Source: DATDYW01 sp036516995 | Lineage (GTDB): Bacteria; Patescibacteriota; Minisyncoccia; Phycocordibacterales; JAACPR01 | NCBI GenBank assembly: GCA_036516995.1 | Contig: DATDYW010000037.1 | Coordinates: forward strand, 1-21,137 | Direction of reading: 5' to 3' | DNA length: 21,137 nt | Part shown: positions 20,156 to 21,137 of the stretch, piece after piece | Numbering within the stretch: the first letter of the stretch is position 1 | How the letters are laid out: each line of letters starts with the position of its first letter | The notes under the pieces: model-generated | Database searches by the model: none | Told to the model about the DNA's origin: nothing | The model's input: the letters and a program-made list of their open reading frames with translations, nothing else | Translations under genes and position numbers: made by a program

Positions 20156-20181
20156 CAAAAAACCTGCGCCAGCGCGCAGGT
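20156..20181 (-). terminator. Terminator downstream of the tRNA-Gly-like sequence
   Basis: ACCTGCGC/GCGCAGGT with a 4-nt loop, followed on the minus strand by TTTTTTGC. It implies that a minus-strand transcript carrying the tRNA-like sequence is, or was, made. Confidence 0.75.
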
Positions 20182-20201
20182 ACTGTATTGAGGAGCACCT
20201 C

Positions 20202-20279
20202 CCGACCGTTCGGCGACCGGAATTGAACCGGCGACCTTCGCCCGGGCGGGGCGACGCTCTTCCGCTGAGCTACGCGTCG
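20202..20279 (-). pseudogene. Aberrant tRNA-Gly(GCC)-like sequence
   Basis: Core tRNA parts are clear on the minus strand: TA-GCTCAGCGGAAGAGC D-arm, anticodon stem TCGCC/GGCGA with loop CCGCCCG (anticodon GCC), variable AGGTC, and T-arm GCCGG-TTCAATT-CCGGT. Two faults: loop position 33 is C (normally U) and 37 is C; and the acceptor 5' strand CGACGCG does not pair with the 3' strand as read. Removing the six bases CGAACG (20207-20212) restores CGCGTCG, a perfect 7-bp acceptor, extendable to 9 bp. Either a decayed tRNA, an assembly error or a non-canonical tRNA-like RNA. A terminator lies downstream. Confidence 0.5.
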
Positions 20280-20374
20280 GGCCGGGAGGGCTCCGCGCCA
20301 ACACTGGCACGGGAGAAGGTAGGAGTCAAGCGAAACAGCCGGGAGCAGAGAAATGGGTTGGACCGCCGGAGAGT

Positions 20375-20398
20375 GGCGCGGGGCCAAGCCCCCGCGCC
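20375..20398. other. GC-rich hairpin in the 20280-20558 spacer
   Basis: GGCGCGGGG/CCCCGCGCC with a 6-nt loop, no T-run. Flanking ATGGG (20353-20357) and CCCAT (20403-20407) could extend it across a bulge. Apart from this and the array at 20430 I see nothing convincing between 20280 and 20540. Confidence 0.4.
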
Positions 20399-20429
20399 GT
20401 AGCCCATCAAAGGTTGCCAGCAGCAGCTC

Positions 20430-20477
20430 CACGCCGCCTCCACAGCCTGCCCACAGGTTACGCACAGGTCTGCGCAC
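20430..20477 (-). promoter_or_regulatory. DnaA-box-like array, 11-bp phased, second copy
   Basis: CACA at 20441, 20452 and 20463, with CACG at 20430 and GCAC at 20474, all on an 11-bp period. On the minus strand the units include TGTGCGTAA and TGTGGGCAG; TGTGCGTAA is one base off TGTGNATAA. It is similar in size, period and consensus to 1413-1454 but in opposite orientation, and ends ~80 bp before the ATG at 20559, the same distance as the first array to the ATG at 1537. Confidence 0.4.
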
Positions 20478-20558
20478 CGTCGGCCCCGACGCCGCTCACC
20501 GCCAGCGTAGGAAATCTTTACGGGCGCTTCATCGCTCCCCGCGTACCCTGCTCGGCGT

Positions 20559-21080
20559 ATGAACACTAAAACTTACCCAGCTAGGAACGGCGCGGCGGCT
20601 TCGGCTAGCCTCGTTCAGAAAGAAACTCTCGTTGTCGGCCGCGGAGAGGTCGAACTCGGCGTCGCTGCAATGCGGCCCGACCACACCTTCGAGTCGGGCA
20701 TCGCGAAAATCGATACCGCAATTATGGAGGTCGTCGTCCGGCTCGTGCCGTGGCGCGAGCGCACCCGCTTCGTGCCGCTCGAGGGCCCCGGCCGCGACGA
20801 GACGGTGCGCTCCCTCCTCGCCCACGGGTACAGCCACACGAAACTCGAGCAGGCGGTGACGCTGCGCGAGTCGTGCTGGTTCCCCTTCCGCACCGTCTCG
20901 TTCGTCTGCTGCGGCGGCGTCTTCCCGGCGCCAATGGCCGACGGCGTGGTGCGCGACTGCCACATCCTGTGGAATCACCAGGAGCGCCGATTCGAGCTAG
21001 TTCCGGTCGACGGCGGCTGGCAGCCGCAGCTCTTCGAGGCGTTCACGCGGGTCGAGGAGCACCCCGAGAAGGCCACCTAG
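20559..21080 (+). CDS. Hypothetical protein
   Basis: 173 aa, no family recognised. Soluble, with no signal peptide or helix. Segments that look structured are TLVVGRGEVELGVAAM, IDTAIMEVVVRLVPWRERTRFVPLEG, LLAHGYSHTKLEQAVTLRESCWF and the C-terminal HQERRFELVPVDGGWQPQLFEAFTRV. GC-rich third codon positions fit the local genes. The ATG at 20559 is 9 nt after TACCCT, a poor -10. A terminator follows closely, so it is monocistronic in this window. Confidence 0.65.
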   Translation: MNTKTYPARNGAAASASLVQKETLVVGRGEVELGVAAMRPDHTFESGIAKIDTAIMEVVVRLVPWRERTRFVPLEGPGRDETVRSLLAHGYSHTKLEQAVTLRESCWFPFRTVSFVCCGGVFPAPMADGVVRDCHILWNHQERRFELVPVDGGWQPQLFEAFTRVEEHPEKAT

Positions 21081-21087
21081 AAAAAGT

Positions 21088-21112
21088 GCCGGTGACGCTT
21101 TGCGTCGCCGGC
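21088..21112 (+). terminator. Terminator of the 20559 gene
   Basis: An 11-bp stem GCCGGTGACGC/GCGTCGCCGGC with a TTT loop and one G-U pair on the plus strand, followed by TTTCCCTCTCC. The window then ends in TAAAAAAGAAAAGC, the same words that open the terminator at 16291, so another such hairpin may continue beyond the edge. Confidence 0.65.
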
Positions 21113-21137
21113 TTTCCCTCTCCTAAAAAAGAAAAGC

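Noticed and set aside
20085..20477. Minus-strand open frame of 130 codons across the tRNA-like region.
   Set aside because: It overlaps the tRNA-Gly-like sequence and its terminator, and has no family motif.

Overview
The window looks like a GC-rich member of the Patescibacteria (candidate phyla radiation, probably Parcubacteria-like). This is an inference from the gene families: short membrane proteins beginning MDPQ, a minimal nucleotidyltransferase of a type common in these genomes, shortened essential proteins, and promoters placed so close to start codons that many messages should be leaderless. No rRNA or ribosomal-protein marker is present, so the assignment rests on style rather than phylogeny. 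Most genes are on the minus strand.

Layout. 112-1107: aroB (3-dehydroquinate synthase) with a palindrome at its promoter. 1108-1536: no protein gene; it holds a candidate 6S-like structured RNA with its own terminator, and an 11-bp-phased array of DnaA-box-like TGTG motifs. 1537-1743: small LiaI/LiaF-type membrane protein. 1831-1989: first copy of a dispersed structured element (second copy at 16405-16560). 2012-6183: four-gene operon of a mannose-6-phosphate-isomerase-like cupin, a membrane-anchored GH130 protein, a protein with two fused GH130 domains and a phosphomannomutase-like HAD enzyme. Together these suggest a route from beta-mannoside to mannose-1-P, mannose-6-P and fructose-6-P. 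6252-7126: nucleotidyltransferase-like protein and DoxX. 7242-11278: envelope cluster of a repeat-rich surface protein with a peptidoglycan-binding domain, a tandem pair of M14 carboxypeptidase-like proteins (one apparently lacking its active site) and a DM13 protein.

11417-13850 is accessory in character: an AT-richer DUF3850/ASCH-like gene, a nested-palindrome region, an orphan membrane-anchored protein and tRNA-Gln(CTG). The 3' end of that tRNA is duplicated 864 bp away, as at the ends of an integrated element. A 7-bp tandem repeat and a DUF2892 membrane protein follow. 13861-19945 is mostly housekeeping: a P-loop kinase, pyrG with a basic N-terminal extension, ftsX, ftsE, prfB (RF2 with a shortened domain 1) and a VTT/DedA-type membrane protein directly behind tRNA-Thr(GGT). 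20025-20558 holds an aberrant tRNA-Gly-like sequence, a terminator and a second 11-bp-phased array. 20559-21080 is an unknown plus-strand gene.

The most unusual signals are: the two-copy structured element, whose sequence changes keep pairing (as G-U) only on the minus strand; the tRNA-Gln 3'-end duplication around a small integrase-free segment; the active/inactive M14 pair; the candidate 6S-like RNA; and the near-uniform leaderless promoter layout.
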